64,000 bases of DNA from Roseiarcus sp963749715 (GCA_963749715.1 CAVVNR010000012.1:186001-250000); one strand, 5' to 3'. Counted from the first letter of the stretch, positions 39,301 through 48,202 are shown. The notes: generated by a model not told the origin, from the letters alone. Numbers and translations are program-made.

Positions 39301-40230
39301 CTAATTCCGCCTTCCAACGCACAGCTGAGGAGTGGTCGAAGCGACGAGTCCGAGGTCGGTCTCGGCGACCGGGCCCGGTCCAGGGGGCAGAGTCTGATCG
39401 AGGATCTTCTCGAACAACCCATCCGAGACGGTTTGGAAAGTAAACGGGGCCGGCACAACGCTCTGCTTTGAGAGCTCGATATAGCTCTCGGGCGTCAATG
39501 CCGGTCCGCCGCCGCGCACCTGGCCAAGCCAGGCGTAGAAGTCCTGCGGCGATTTCGCCTCGACCTCGAAATGCATGTCGGCGAATCCGTCGCCGCTTAT
39601 CTGAGTCGCAAGGCCACGAAAGACGCCCGGATTATCGGCGGAGAGGTAGAGCTGTGTCCGCATCCGATTCATGGTGTAGATCATGCTGCCAAGCTGCGGG
39701 ACGAAGAAGGCGGTCATCACGCTGCCCGAGGTCAGTGAAAAACGGATCGGCGTGCCCGCCGGAATCACCACACGATTGACGCTCGCGACATGCTGGTCGG
39801 GGTAGATGAACAGCCATTTCCAGTCGAGCGACACGACTTGAATGTTGAGCGGCTCTTCTTTCGATACGAGCGGCTTGGCCGGATCAAGGTCATGCGCGCC
39901 TATCCAGGTCACCCCGCCGAGCAGCATGATGGTGAGCAGCGGAATCGCCCAGACGATAAGCTCGAGCTGGCCGAACTCATCCCAATCCGGCAGATAGAAG
40001 GCCCTCGCGTTGGACGAGCGGAACCACCAGGCGATCCCGAGGGTGGCCAGGATGGTCGGAACCACGATGACCAGCATGATCGCCACCGAATCGACGAGAA
40101 GCGTCGCGTTGCCGTCGCCGATCGGGCCTTTCGGGTCGAGCACCGCCCAATCGCAGCCGCCAAGGAACGTGGCGAGCGCCAATGGCGCCAAGCGCAATAA
40201 CAGCCGCTGAGAGGGAACCTTCGGCATCAT
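39301..40230 (-). CDS. cyoA: Cytochrome o ubiquinol oxidase subunit II
   Basis: The protein of about 309 residues has a lipoprotein signal ending LGGC near residue 25, two membrane spans (VAIMLVIVVPTILATLGIAW; LIVWAIPLLTIMLLGGVTW) and a periplasmic cupredoxin domain. The CuA cysteines of cytochrome-c oxidases are absent, so electrons come from quinol. ATG 40230 (MMPKVPSQ) is chosen over an upstream GTG at 40254. It is first in the cyoABCD operon; no cyoE is in this window. Confidence 0.93.
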   Translation of the reverse strand: MMPKVPSQRLLLRLAPLALATFLGGCDWAVLDPKGPIGDGNATLLVDSVAIMLVIVVPTILATLGIAWWFRSSNARAFYLPDWDEFGQLELIVWAIPLLTIMLLGGVTWIGAHDLDPAKPLVSKEEPLNIQVVSLDWKWLFIYPDQHVASVNRVVIPAGTPIRFSLTSGSVMTAFFVPQLGSMIYTMNRMRTQLYLSADNPGVFRGLATQISGDGFADMHFEVEAKSPQDFYAWLGQVRGGGPALTPESYIELSKQSVVPAPFTFQTVSDGLFEKILDQTLPPGPGPVAETDLGLVASTTPQLCVGRRN

Positions 40231-40451
40231 CCCCGCGCCCCCGCCGCGCTGCACGATCCAGCGCGCGCTCTCTTCGCCTCGAACAGTTCACGCCGGATCG
40301 CTTCCACTGTCAACAATACCATGGCGCCGCCACAGCAGCTTGGGGCATTCAGGCGGTTTCGTTCAATCACGATTTGCGTGAACAGCCCACGCGCCCTTTC
40401 GCGCAGTCCGAGCGCTTGCTCAGCGCGGGCCGCTTCGATATCCGAACGCCC

Positions 40452-41096
40452 ATGGACCCGCCCTGCCCGTCGCTCGACAGGATCGCCGAAGCGGTTCGCG
40501 CTTGCCGGCTCTGTCGCGATGCGCCTCGGTACGGAGCTCCTCTTCCGCATGCGCCTCGGCCCGTCTTCCAGATCTCGACCGCCGCGCGCCTCTGCATCGC
40601 CGGCCAGGCGCCGGGGGTCCGGGTGCATGCCTCGGGGCGCCCGTTCACCGATCCTTCAGGCGTCCGCCTGCGCCAATGGCTCGGAATCGGCGAGGAGATA
40701 TTCTACGATCCGACGATAATTGCGATCGTGTCGATGGGGTTCTGCTTTCCGGGTCTCGACGCCAAAGGCGGCGACTTGCCGCCTCGGCGCGAATGCGCGG
40801 AGACTTGGCGCGAGCGACTATTCTCCCGCCTGCCGAATCTCGAGCTGATCCTGCTCGTCGGCCAGTACGCGCAGAGGTGGCATCTTGATGCGACGGTCGC
40901 CGCCAGGGGTCTGACCGAAACGGTCGGCAAGTGGCGCGACGTTTATCGCCCGGCCGACCGGCCACGGCTCATGCCCATGCCTCACCCTTCGTGGCGGAAC
41001 AACGGCTGGCTGAAGCGCAATCCGTGGTTCGAATCCGAACTGTTGCCGGCGCTAAGGGACGAGGTGGCGCGAATCGTCGCGCCCGGTCCAAAATAA
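40452..41096 (+). CDS. Uracil-DNA glycosylase family protein
   Basis: The 214-residue protein has the UDG-superfamily motifs LCIAGQAPGVRVHASGRPFTD (split: IAGQAPG then GRPFTD, the water-activating and uracil-binding motif) and a C-terminal MPMPHPSWRNNGW (DNA-binding HPS). A CRLCRD cysteine pair near residue 18 recalls family-4 enzymes, but the other iron-sulfur cysteines are less clear. It removes uracil or related bases from DNA. ATG 40452 has no clear ribosome site. It is divergent from the cyo operon. Confidence 0.82.
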   Translation: MDPPCPSLDRIAEAVRACRLCRDAPRYGAPLPHAPRPVFQISTAARLCIAGQAPGVRVHASGRPFTDPSGVRLRQWLGIGEEIFYDPTIIAIVSMGFCFPGLDAKGGDLPPRRECAETWRERLFSRLPNLELILLVGQYAQRWHLDATVAARGLTETVGKWRDVYRPADRPRLMPMPHPSWRNNGWLKRNPWFESELLPALRDEVARIVAPGPK

Positions 41097-41192
41097 ATAC
41101 TTGCTCCAGGAGCCAAGCCATTGCACCGCTCTTCGACTGGCTTACCCTGGTCCAATGGGTTGGCAAGCGACGCTGTTCGGGGAGGAACGAGC

Positions 41193-42134
41193 ATGAGCGG
41201 CAACATCGCCCGCCGCGCGTTGCTGAGAGCGATGGGAGCAACGATCATGGCCGGTGGCGGATTTGGTCCTTCTCGCGCGCAACCCGCACCGTGGTCAGCG
41301 GGAACCGAACCGCCCAAGCTCAAGGCGCCGCCGAACGCCTGCGACTGTCACATGCACATCTACGACAGCCGCTTTCCGGTCGCGCCGAACGCGAAGCTCA
41401 GGCCGCCGAATGCGACCGTCGATGACTATCGCCTGCTGCAAAAGAGGATCGGCACGACCCGCAACGTCGTGGTGACGCCATCGACCTACGGCACGGATAA
41501 CTCTTGCAGTCTCGACGCGATCGCCAAGCTCGGCGCGACCGCACGCGGGGTCGCTGTGGTGGATATGAGCGTCACCGACGCCGAGCTCAGGCGACTGGAC
41601 GGCCTCGGCTTTCGCGGCATCCGCTTCAATCTCGTTATCCCCGGCGCGACCACGATCGACATGCTGGAGCCGTTGTCTAAGCGGGTCAACGATCTCGGTT
41701 GGCACGTCCAGATCCAAATGTTTGGCGACCAGATCGTCGAGGCCGCCGAGCTCCTGCAGCGGCTGCCCTCCCCGATCGTCTTCGACCATATGGGGCGCAT
41801 TCCCGAGCCGGCGGGCGTCGCTCATCCGGCCCTGGCCTTCGTGCTGAAACTCGTCGATCGCGGCCGGACCTGGGTCAAGCTTTCGAGCGCCTATCAGGAT
41901 TCGAAGAGCGGGCCGCCAGCCTATGGCGACGTCAGCACGGTCGCCAGGGCGTATGTGAAGGCCGCGCCGGAGCGAATGATCTGGGGCAGCGACTGGCCGC
42001 ATCCGACCGAGAAGGCCGACGCCAAGCCGGACGATGCGGTTCTGTTCGACCTTCTGGCGGACTGGGCGCCGCAAGAGGCGGTGCGCAATCGCATCCTGGC
42101 CGATAACCCGGCGTCGCTGTACGGGTTCGGTTAG
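41193..42134 (+). CDS. Exported amidohydrolase-2 family hydrolase (COG3618 type)
   Basis: The 313-residue protein begins MSGNIARRALLRAMGATIMA, a twin-arginine-like signal with a hydrophobic stretch, so it is probably exported folded. The TIM-barrel hydrolase follows: ACDCHMHIYDSRFP with HxH ligands, IVFDHMGRIPEPAG and MIWGSDWPHPTEKAD. It resembles D-galactarolactone-isomerase-like lactonases. ATG 41193 has an excellent GGGGAGGA. It ends six bases from the convergent TRAP operon and may provide its substrate. Confidence 0.87.
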   Translation: MSGNIARRALLRAMGATIMAGGGFGPSRAQPAPWSAGTEPPKLKAPPNACDCHMHIYDSRFPVAPNAKLRPPNATVDDYRLLQKRIGTTRNVVVTPSTYGTDNSCSLDAIAKLGATARGVAVVDMSVTDAELRRLDGLGFRGIRFNLVIPGATTIDMLEPLSKRVNDLGWHVQIQMFGDQIVEAAELLQRLPSPIVFDHMGRIPEPAGVAHPALAFVLKLVDRGRTWVKLSSAYQDSKSGPPAYGDVSTVARAYVKAAPERMIWGSDWPHPTEKADAKPDDAVLFDLLADWAPQEAVRNRILADNPASLYGFG

Positions 42135-42140
42135 CCGCGC

Positions 42141-43478
42141 TCAGGGGCAGATGTATCTCCCGCCATCCGGCGCCTTGAAACAGCCGATCAACTCCGGAAA
42201 CAGCGTCTTCGGCAGCCAAAGCACGACATTCGGGAAAAAGATCGCAAAGGCGATGGTGACGAAGAAGATCACGTAGATCGGCAGCGACGCCCTGAGCGCC
42301 GCGGAGAAGCGGACGCCGATAAACTTGGAAGCCATCAGTAGCGACAGACCGTACGGGGGCGTGATCAAGCCGAAGGCCAGCGTGATGATCAGCACGATCC
42401 CCATATGCACGCTATTGATCGACGCCTGGTCGGTCAGCTGATTGACGACCGGCATGAAGATGATGATGGCGGGGATCGGTTCGATGAAATCGCCCACGAT
42501 GGTGAACACCGCCACCAGGAGGAACATGATGGCGCGCGGATCGCCGCCCGCCATATCGCCGATCCATGCCGAGACGACGATCGGGCCGCGCAGATAGGCG
42601 AGCAGCCAGCCGAATGCGGACGCCGATGCGATGGTGATCAGCGGCAGCGAGTAGATCAACCCGGCCTGCACAAAGTCGCGCCATATCAATCTCAAGTGAC
42701 CCGGATTGAGCGCGGGGATCACGACAACGAGTATGTAGGCGACGGCGACGACGCCAGCTTCGGTCGGCGTGAACCACCCGGTCATGATCCCGCCGAGCAG
42801 GATCACGGGGATCAACCCCGGCAGCGCCGCGGCCCGCGCCGCCCCGACGAGATTGCCGAAACTTGAACGCGGCCGGCGAAAGCCGACCGGTCCGAAAAAA
42901 TAGCAGAACAGCATGAGCCCGAGACCGACCATCAGACCGGGCAGAATGCCGGCCAGGAACAGGCCGGCGATCGAGACATTGCCGACCGCTCCGTAGACGA
43001 CCGCCATGATGCTCGGCGGCACCAGATTGGCGATGGTCGAGGCGGCGGCGATCAGGGCCGCGACGAAGGCGGGGGAATAGCCCTCCCGCGCCATCGGGCG
43101 GGCCATGGTCCGGCTGAGCACCGCGACGTCGGCGGATGACGAGCCTGACATTCCGGAAAAGAACATGCTGAATACGGTGGTGACTTGGGCGAGCCCGCCG
43201 CGGATGTGCCCGACGAGCGCCTGAGACAATTCGGCGATGCGCACGACGACGTTTGCCGACGTCATCAGTTCGCCGACCAGCAAGAAGAAGGGGATCGCCA
43301 TCAACGCTTCCGAATCGACGCCGTTGAACGCCTGCCCGACGATCGACTGCAACGAGATCGGCGTCAGCATCGTGCCGACGATGACGCCCGCCATCAGCGA
43401 AAACGCCACCGGGACGCCGAGATAGCCCAGCGCCAGGAATAGCAACGTCATGATCAGGAGGATCGCGCTGTTCGGCAT
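42141..43478 (-). CDS. TRAP transporter large permease (DctM-like)
   Basis: This protein of about 445 residues has roughly twelve spans, with the DctM markers LGVPVAFSLMAGVIVGTML, FFLLVGELMTSANVV and GDFIEPIPAIIIFMPVV, plus GLITPPYGLSLLMASK near the end. ATG 43478 (MPNSAILLIMTLLFLALGY) is the normal start. It uses the ion gradient to import a carboxylate or sugar acid brought by the periplasmic protein at 44023. Confidence 0.93.
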   Translation of the reverse strand: MPNSAILLIMTLLFLALGYLGVPVAFSLMAGVIVGTMLTPISLQSIVGQAFNGVDSEALMAIPFFLLVGELMTSANVVVRIAELSQALVGHIRGGLAQVTTVFSMFFSGMSGSSSADVAVLSRTMARPMAREGYSPAFVAALIAAASTIANLVPPSIMAVVYGAVGNVSIAGLFLAGILPGLMVGLGLMLFCYFFGPVGFRRPRSSFGNLVGAARAAALPGLIPVILLGGIMTGWFTPTEAGVVAVAYILVVVIPALNPGHLRLIWRDFVQAGLIYSLPLITIASASAFGWLLAYLRGPIVVSAWIGDMAGGDPRAIMFLLVAVFTIVGDFIEPIPAIIIFMPVVNQLTDQASINSVHMGIVLIITLAFGLITPPYGLSLLMASKFIGVRFSAALRASLPIYVIFFVTIAFAIFFPNVVLWLPKTLFPELIGCFKAPDGGRYICP

Positions 43479-43482
43479 CGCG

Positions 43483-44019
43483 CTAGGCGGCGCCGTTCGA
43501 CGTCGGGGGCGCGAAGCCGTGGCGCAGGCCGTTGATGATCTGCTCGAGGCTGAACAGCGCCACCAGCGCGCCACACAGCGGAATGGGCGCGTAGAGATAG
43601 GCGATCGGCAGCATCGACGGCATGCGAAAATTGCCGAAACCGGTCAGGAAGTTCTGCCAGCCGTAAACGACCAGGAAAACTCCGACGCCCATGACCACGG
43701 CGCGATTCACGACCTCGAACACGCGGCGCGTCGTCCCGCTCATCGCCTCGGTCAACGCCAGGAGCTGCAAGTGATCGTTGCGGCGCGTCGCCGCCGACGC
43801 CCCGATGAACACCCCGTAGATGAAGAAGGCTGACGTGACTTCCTGCGGCCACAGCAACGGATGCCCAACCACCCTCGCCACGACATCGAGCAGCGTCGTC
43901 GACGTGAAGCCGACGAGGCAAACGCCGCAGAGTCGCATCAGCGCGCGCTCGAGCGGATCCAGCGCTCGCCATTTCAGGTGGCGATCGGCCGCGAGGACGA
44001 GATCGGCGTCCTCGTCCAT
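43483..44019 (-). CDS. TRAP transporter small permease (DctQ-like)
   Basis: The 178-residue protein has four spans and the DctQ signature around PLLWPQEVTSAFFIYGVFIG and ATRRNDHLQLLAL. It lies four bases before the large permease, and three bases after the binding-protein gene. It completes the DctQM membrane pair. The N-terminal 20 residues are acidic and cytoplasmic. Confidence 0.9.
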   Translation of the reverse strand: MDEDADLVLAADRHLKWRALDPLERALMRLCGVCLVGFTSTTLLDVVARVVGHPLLWPQEVTSAFFIYGVFIGASAATRRNDHLQLLALTEAMSGTTRRVFEVVNRAVVMGVGVFLVVYGWQNFLTGFGNFRMPSMLPIAYLYAPIPLCGALVALFSLEQIINGLRHGFAPPTSNGAA

Positions 44020-44022
44020 CGT

Positions 44023-45024
44023 CTATTCGATCGAGCGGCAGACCTGCAGGATCTTCTCCGCGTGCGGGCCGAGCCCTTTGGCGAGCTTGTCCTGCAACGG
44101 CTCGGCGATCTTGATGAAGCTCGCCTTGTCGACGTCGGCGACGACCTTGACGCCGAGCTTCTGCAGCCGAGCGAGCGACTTGTGCTCGAGCGCGATCGCC
44201 TGCGCCGGCTGCTTCGCGCCGACCTCGGCCGCGGCCGCCTGAACCCAGCCCTTCTGTTCGTCGGTGAGGGACGCCCAGAGCTTGTCGCTCACCCAGATGA
44301 CGCTGTTGTTGGCCTCGTGCTCGGTCATCGACAGCACCGGGGCGACTTCGTAGTGCTTGTTGCTGTCATAGACGTTGATTCCGTTCTCGGCGAAATCGAC
44401 GACGCCGGTCTGCAGCGAGGTGTAGACGCTGCCGAACGGCATGTGGACGGTCTGAGCGCCATAGGCGGGGAACAGAGTGTCCTCGGTTGGAGTCGCCTGG
44501 ACGCGCACCTTGTAGCCCTTGAGATCGTCGACCGAGGCGACCGGCCGCTTGCCGTAAAGATCGCGAAGGCCGAGCGTCGCGAGCGCCAGAACGTGGCCGT
44601 CCTTGACCGTCGCGTCGAACATTTCCCGCACCGCCGCGATCAACCGGGGGTCGGCGATCGCCTTGATCAACTGGTCTTCCGAGCGGAAGAGATAGTGGAT
44701 CGACAACACGCCCAATTCCGGCGCGACGGTCGCCGCGTTGGCGGTCGAGCTGATCATGAAGTCGATGTCGCCGGTGCGGATCTTTTGCAGCATCTGGGGC
44801 TCCTGCCCCAGTTGCGCGCCTGGAAACTGGTCGATCGCCATCGAGCCGTGGCTCAGCTCCATGAGCTTGTTATTGAAAAGGTCGGCGGCGATGCCGTAGC
44901 CTGTGGAGTGCGGCTGGTCATACGCAAAGCTGAAATGTCGCGCGTCGTCCGCCCGTACGGCGGCGCCGGCAAACACGCCGATCCCGACGGCGACGATCGC
45001 CGCGCGCACCTGCCATCGGCCCAT
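44023..45024 (-). CDS. TRAP transporter periplasmic binding protein (DctP-like)
   Basis: The protein of about 333 residues begins MGRWQVRAAIVAVGIGVFAG with a signal peptide cleaved near AVRADD. The mature protein shows the DctP pattern: FSFAYDQPHSTGYGIAADLF, FPGAQLGQEPQMLQKIRTGD and KVRVQATPTEDTLFPAYGAQ, with the conserved Arg in KVRVQATP that binds a carboxylate. ATG 45024 follows GGGAGGAAAA. It is the first gene of the TRAP operon. Confidence 0.9.
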   Translation of the reverse strand: MGRWQVRAAIVAVGIGVFAGAAVRADDARHFSFAYDQPHSTGYGIAADLFNNKLMELSHGSMAIDQFPGAQLGQEPQMLQKIRTGDIDFMISSTANAATVAPELGVLSIHYLFRSEDQLIKAIADPRLIAAVREMFDATVKDGHVLALATLGLRDLYGKRPVASVDDLKGYKVRVQATPTEDTLFPAYGAQTVHMPFGSVYTSLQTGVVDFAENGINVYDSNKHYEVAPVLSMTEHEANNSVIWVSDKLWASLTDEQKGWVQAAAAEVGAKQPAQAIALEHKSLARLQKLGVKVVADVDKASFIKIAEPLQDKLAKGLGPHAEKILQVCRSIE

Positions 45025-45422
45025 CCCGTTTTTCCTCCCGCTCGAAGCCGCGCCGCCGGCAAGCGCCATCGTCGCCTTTATTTCCGATGAAGGTAGCGGC
45101 CCGTCCAGGCCCTGTCCATCGCGGCGATCGGCGGGCGCCGGCCTCGGGGACATTTTCGCGCAAGGGCTGGCTGGTCGGGCGGCGGGGCCCCGGCATCGTC
45201 GCCAACGCGGGCTTTCGTTGAATCGTTTCTACCCCGCATGGTTTTGGCGGCGGGGCAGCACGGCGTTCCGGCCGCTGACATCGATTTCTGGCGCGAGCTC
45301 CGGGCGCTCCGAGCCATATTCTCGACGATCCCGACTTCTGCTATCGCGAGTTTTCGTAGCGGCGACCCGGGCGTGTCCCGGGTTATTAGCGCCAGGGCAC
45401 GGGCGAAACGACCTCTAACCGC
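45025..45422. other. Intergenic stretch between divergent TRAP and Sir2 genes with one hairpin
   Basis: These 398 bases hold no convincing gene. A perfect seven-base stem ACCCGGG (45365-45371) and CCCGGGT (45377-45383) is followed by TATTAG and lies about 40 bases before the Sir2 start. It could be a terminator for a transcript from the left or an operator. Both promoters must be here. Confidence 0.4.
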
Positions 45423-46232
45423 ATGTTGGAATGCAGCACTCTCGAAGATTTCGTCGACCGGCATCGACGTCTCTTCGTCTTGACCGGGGCCGGGTGCAGC
45501 ACCGGCTCGGGCATCCCTGACTATCGCGACGCCGATGGCAAATGGAAGCGGGCGCAGCCGGTGACCTTCCAGGCTTTCATGGGCGAGGAGAAAGCGCGCC
45601 GGCGTTACTGGGCGCGCAGCCTCGTCGGCTGGCGGCGCATCCGCCGGGCGCGGCCAAACGACGCGCATCGCGCGCTCGCGCGGCTCGAGGCGATGCAAAA
45701 AATCGAGCTACTTCTCACCCAGAACGTCGACCGGCTGCACCAGGCAGCCGGCAGCGCGCGCGTGATCGACCTGCATGGGCGGATCGATCTCGTCCGCTGC
45801 ATGGATTGCGAGCGGAGATCGCCGCGCGAGGAGCTTCAGGACGAGCTCGGTCTGTTGAACCCGGACTGGATCGATCTCGACGCCACGGAAGCGCCCGATG
45901 GCGACGCCGACCTCGAAGGCGCCGACTTCTCCTCTTTCGCTGTCCCTTCCTGCCGGCGCTGCGGCGGCGTGCTCAAGCCCGACGTGGTGTTTTTCGGCGA
46001 GAATGTTCCGCGCGACCGGGTCGATGCGGCCGTCCGCCATCTCGAAGAAGCCGACGCTATGCTGATCGTCGGCTCCTCGCTCATGGTCTATTCGGGCTTC
46101 CGCTTCGTCGAGCGGGCGGCCAGCGCCGGAAAACCGGTGGCCGCGGTCAACCTTGGCCGGACCCGCGCCGACGGGCTCCTCGCGTTGAAAGCTGAGCAGG
46201 CGTGCAAATCCGCGCTCGCCTTCCTGTTGTGA
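45423..46232 (+). CDS. NAD-dependent Sir2-family protein deacylase
   Basis: The 269-residue sirtuin shows the NAD-binding motifs LTGAGCSTGSGIPDYR near residue 20 and TQNVDRLHQAAG, the catalytic His in VIDLHGRID, and two zinc-binding Cys pairs (RCMDCERR; SCRRCGGV). It removes acyl groups from lysines, using NAD. Such proteins often act on acyl-CoA synthetases, and two are encoded at 27-36 kb, though a link is only suggestive. A hydrophilic acidic insert (DATEAPDGDADLEGADF) lies between the zinc pairs. Confidence 0.92.
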   Translation: MLECSTLEDFVDRHRRLFVLTGAGCSTGSGIPDYRDADGKWKRAQPVTFQAFMGEEKARRRYWARSLVGWRRIRRARPNDAHRALARLEAMQKIELLLTQNVDRLHQAAGSARVIDLHGRIDLVRCMDCERRSPREELQDELGLLNPDWIDLDATEAPDGDADLEGADFSSFAVPSCRRCGGVLKPDVVFFGENVPRDRVDAAVRHLEEADAMLIVGSSLMVYSGFRFVERAASAGKPVAAVNLGRTRADGLLALKAEQACKSALAFLL

Positions 46233-46326
46233 CGCCGAGCCGCCCAAAATGTCCGTTTGGCTGGATCCAAACTTCCAGCCCCAGCGCCTCGCCGATGCAT
46301 GGCCGATCGGTGAGTTTCCCCAGTGT

Positions 46327-46351
46327 GGAACAAATCTCCGCTTCCTTCGTT
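46327..46351 (+). promoter_or_regulatory. EcfG-type general stress response promoter
   Basis: GGAAC at 46327-46331, then exactly 16 bases, then CGTT at 46348-46351. This is the known consensus for the alphaproteobacterial EcfG sigma factor (GGAAC-N16/17-CGTT). It lies about 40 bases before the CsbD/DUF883-like gene, a class often in this regulon. Other upstream regions I examined show no such match. Confidence 0.75.
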
Positions 46352-46391
46352 TATTCACGTTGTCACGATCTTGACTGCAGAGGGTGGACCA

Positions 46392-46844
46392 ATGAACAGA
46401 GATAATGTGGAAGGGACGCTTCGTTCGGCGGCGGGCCAAGGCGAAAAGATGTTCGGCCAAGCCATGAACGATAAGGCGACCATGGCCCAGGGGACCTATG
46501 ACGACGCAATGGGCAAGGCGCGCTCCGCCCTGGGCAACGCCAAGGATGCGGTGAGCAACAGCGTCGAGGCGGTTTCCGCGCTCGATTTTTCCGGTTTGAA
46601 GAGCGAAATTGCGAAATTGACGCAAACGGTCGCCGACCTGACGCAAAAGCAGGTTATCGCCGGACGGGATCAGGTCGCCGGCGCAATGGGGGCGGCCGGC
46701 GACAGTCTGTCTCAGTCCGCGGCCATCGCGCAGGACAAATTCGCCGCTGTCGAGGGCGACGTCGAGTCACGGATCAAGAAGAACCCGTGGGGCGCGGTCG
46801 CGATCGCCGGACTGATCGGGCTGCTCATCGGTAAAATGAGCTAG
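46392..46844 (+). CDS. CsbD-like/DUF883-like stress protein with C-terminal membrane anchor
   Basis: The 150-residue protein has an N-terminal CsbD-like part (MNRDNVEGTLRSAAGQGEKM, then AQGTYDDAMGKARSA), a helical central region and a C-terminus ESRIKKNPWGAVAIAGLIGL followed by LIGKMS, as in the ElaB/YqjD (DUF883) ribosome-associated inner-membrane proteins. It looks like a fusion of the two families. It heads a three-gene set with holin-like and DUF3618-like proteins, parallel to yqjD-yqjE-yqjK. Expected to be induced in general stress. Confidence 0.82.
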   Translation: MNRDNVEGTLRSAAGQGEKMFGQAMNDKATMAQGTYDDAMGKARSALGNAKDAVSNSVEAVSALDFSGLKSEIAKLTQTVADLTQKQVIAGRDQVAGAMGAAGDSLSQSAAIAQDKFAAVEGDVESRIKKNPWGAVAIAGLIGLLIGKMS

Positions 46845-46847
46845 GCG

Positions 46848-47210
46848 ATGCAGCCTACGCTCGGGCTGCTTCTCGACCTGCTGCGTCAGGTTCGCGAACT
46901 GCTCTTCGTCGAGGTGTCGCTCGCCCAGGCAGAGCTGCGCGAGCGCGGAAAAACAATTCCGTCGAGCCTGACCGCGGTGGTGATCGGATTGGTCCTTCTT
47001 CCGGTGGGATTGGTCTTTTTCTTCGTCGCGGTCAGCCTCTTTCTCACGCGCTTTGGAGCGCCGCTCGACCTCGCGTTCTTGATTGTCGCATTGGTGGTCG
47101 TCGCGGGCGGCTGGTTGGCGCTCCGCTGGGGCGCGAAGCGTCTGAAGCCGTCGCGGCTTGCGCCGGCCAAGAGCATCGCGCAAATCTCGTCGTTGCTGGA
47201 GGGGCTTTAG
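46848..47210 (+). CDS. Holin-superfamily (YqjE/Phage_holin_3_6-like) membrane protein
   Basis: The 120-residue protein has a short helix, then two long membrane spans (VVIGLVLLPVGLVFFFVAV; LAFLIVALVVVAGGWLALRW) and a basic tail. The pattern matches the YqjE/holin-X family encoded next to DUF883 genes. It starts three bases after the preceding stop. Despite the family name it is not evidence of a prophage; stress-linked envelope function is more likely. Confidence 0.8.
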   Translation: MQPTLGLLLDLLRQVRELLFVEVSLAQAELRERGKTIPSSLTAVVIGLVLLPVGLVFFFVAVSLFLTRFGAPLDLAFLIVALVVVAGGWLALRWGAKRLKPSRLAPAKSIAQISSLLEGL

Positions 47211-47211
47211 C

Positions 47212-47784
47212 ATGGGCCTGAACGCTCCGATTTCAAGCGACTACGAAGCAGAAGCCAATCGGTTGCGAGCCCAAATCGGCGAGACGATCGAAGAGCTGCG
47301 GTTCAGTCTGAGGCCGTCGAATCTCGCCTCGGAAGCGGCGACGCGCGCGGGAATCGCTGATTTGTCATGGGGCGGGGCAATTGAGTTTGCCGGCAAACGT
47401 CACCCGGTTCCGACCGCGATCATTGGACTGGGCATCGCGCTTTGGACATTGGCGGCCTTTCGCAGGCGAAAGATCGATGGAATCGCGACTTTTGCCTCGC
47501 CGGTGAAGGAAACGTCGGCGTCCCTTGTCGAGAGCGCGACCAGAGTGCTGCGCGACCGCGCCGAAATCAAACGGCGAGAATTCGTCAATCTCGCGCAGGC
47601 GCAAATCGCCACTGGAGCGGCGAGATTTTCTGATGAGGTCGAGAGAAAACTCGAGAGCGTGATCGATCGGGTTCCGGGCGGGCCTGAAGTTCGCCCGCTC
47701 GTCGAGGCCGCAATTCAAATCGCCCTTTCGGCTGCGCTGGAAGGTCTATTTCTGAGAAGAAATGCCGGGCGAGGGTCGAGTTGA
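47212..47784 (+). CDS. DUF3618-like membrane protein
   Basis: The protein of about 190 residues has the DUF3618 N-terminal pattern ANRLRAQIGETIEELRFSLR, a hydrophobic span (VPTAIIGLGIALWTLAAF) and a long charged C-terminal helix region. It starts one base after the previous stop, so is in the same operon. It has the function of YqjK/DUF3618 partners, which is unknown. The C-terminal domain (GGPEVRPLVEAAIQIALSA) may associate with the membrane. Confidence 0.8.
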   Translation: MGLNAPISSDYEAEANRLRAQIGETIEELRFSLRPSNLASEAATRAGIADLSWGGAIEFAGKRHPVPTAIIGLGIALWTLAAFRRRKIDGIATFASPVKETSASLVESATRVLRDRAEIKRREFVNLAQAQIATGAARFSDEVERKLESVIDRVPGGPEVRPLVEAAIQIALSAALEGLFLRRNAGRGSS

Positions 47785-47866
47785 GGGCGCCGCCATGCTC
47801 CGCGGTTGGCGAAGCGCGCTCAGCCGGGAGAAGCCGTCCCGCCGCAACAAGCCGGGGCGCCGACAG

Positions 47867-47890
47867 CGTCAGGCCCAGGCCAGCCTGACG
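47867..47890 (+). terminator. Hairpin downstream of the stress operon
   Basis: A perfect eight-base stem CGTCAGGC (47867-47874) and GCCTGACG (47883-47890) with an eight-base loop lies about 80 bases after the last stress gene. No T-run follows, so the ends of transcription are uncertain. No gene is seen in 47785-47965. Confidence 0.4.
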
Positions 47891-47965
47891 GGCTAAATCC
47901 CGATCGGTCGAATTGCCGCCTGGCGAAGCGCACGAGAAAGGGCGGGCTGATCGGGGAATACCTTG

Positions 47966-48202
47966 ATGCGGATCATCAGCGCGGCGATCGCCCTCCCCTG
48001 CCTGGTCGGCTGCGTCGCGACGGGGCCGGCGCCGACCGCCGAGGTCGAGCTCCCCTATTCGGCCTGCGAGCCCATGGCCGACCTCAGGAGCAACCTGACC
48101 GGGGCGCCCACTCCGTCGGCCAAGAGCGACGCCCAACTCCACAGCCTTGGGGTTCGTTGCGTCGGCGAAGGCTACCCGACCGTCGTCCGCGCTCGCTATT
48201 GA
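47966..48202 (+). CDS. Small lipoprotein
   Basis: The 78-residue protein has a short signal peptide with lipobox LVGC near residue 16 (MRIISAAIALPCLVGC), and a mature part with two more cysteines (SACEPM; VRCVGEG) that could form a disulfide. It is exported and lipid-anchored. I know no function. An in-frame TTG directly before the ATG is an alternative start. Confidence 0.6.
   Translation: MRIISAAIALPCLVGCVATGPAPTAEVELPYSACEPMADLRSNLTGAPTPSAKSDAQLHSLGVRCVGEGYPTVVRARY

Noticed and set aside
41026..41036. tRNA T-loop-like GGTTCGAATCC
   Set aside because: It lies inside the uracil-DNA-glycosylase-like gene (NPWFESEL) and no acceptor or anticodon arms surround it.
45708..46646. Long minus-strand frame opposite the Sir2 gene
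   Set aside because: The plus strand holds all sirtuin motifs; the antisense frame has no recognisable features and would cover the EcfG promoter.
46848..47210. Holin-like gene as a sign of prophage
   Set aside because: No other phage genes are nearby, and its neighbours are the DUF883/DUF3618-type stress proteins with which this family normally occurs.
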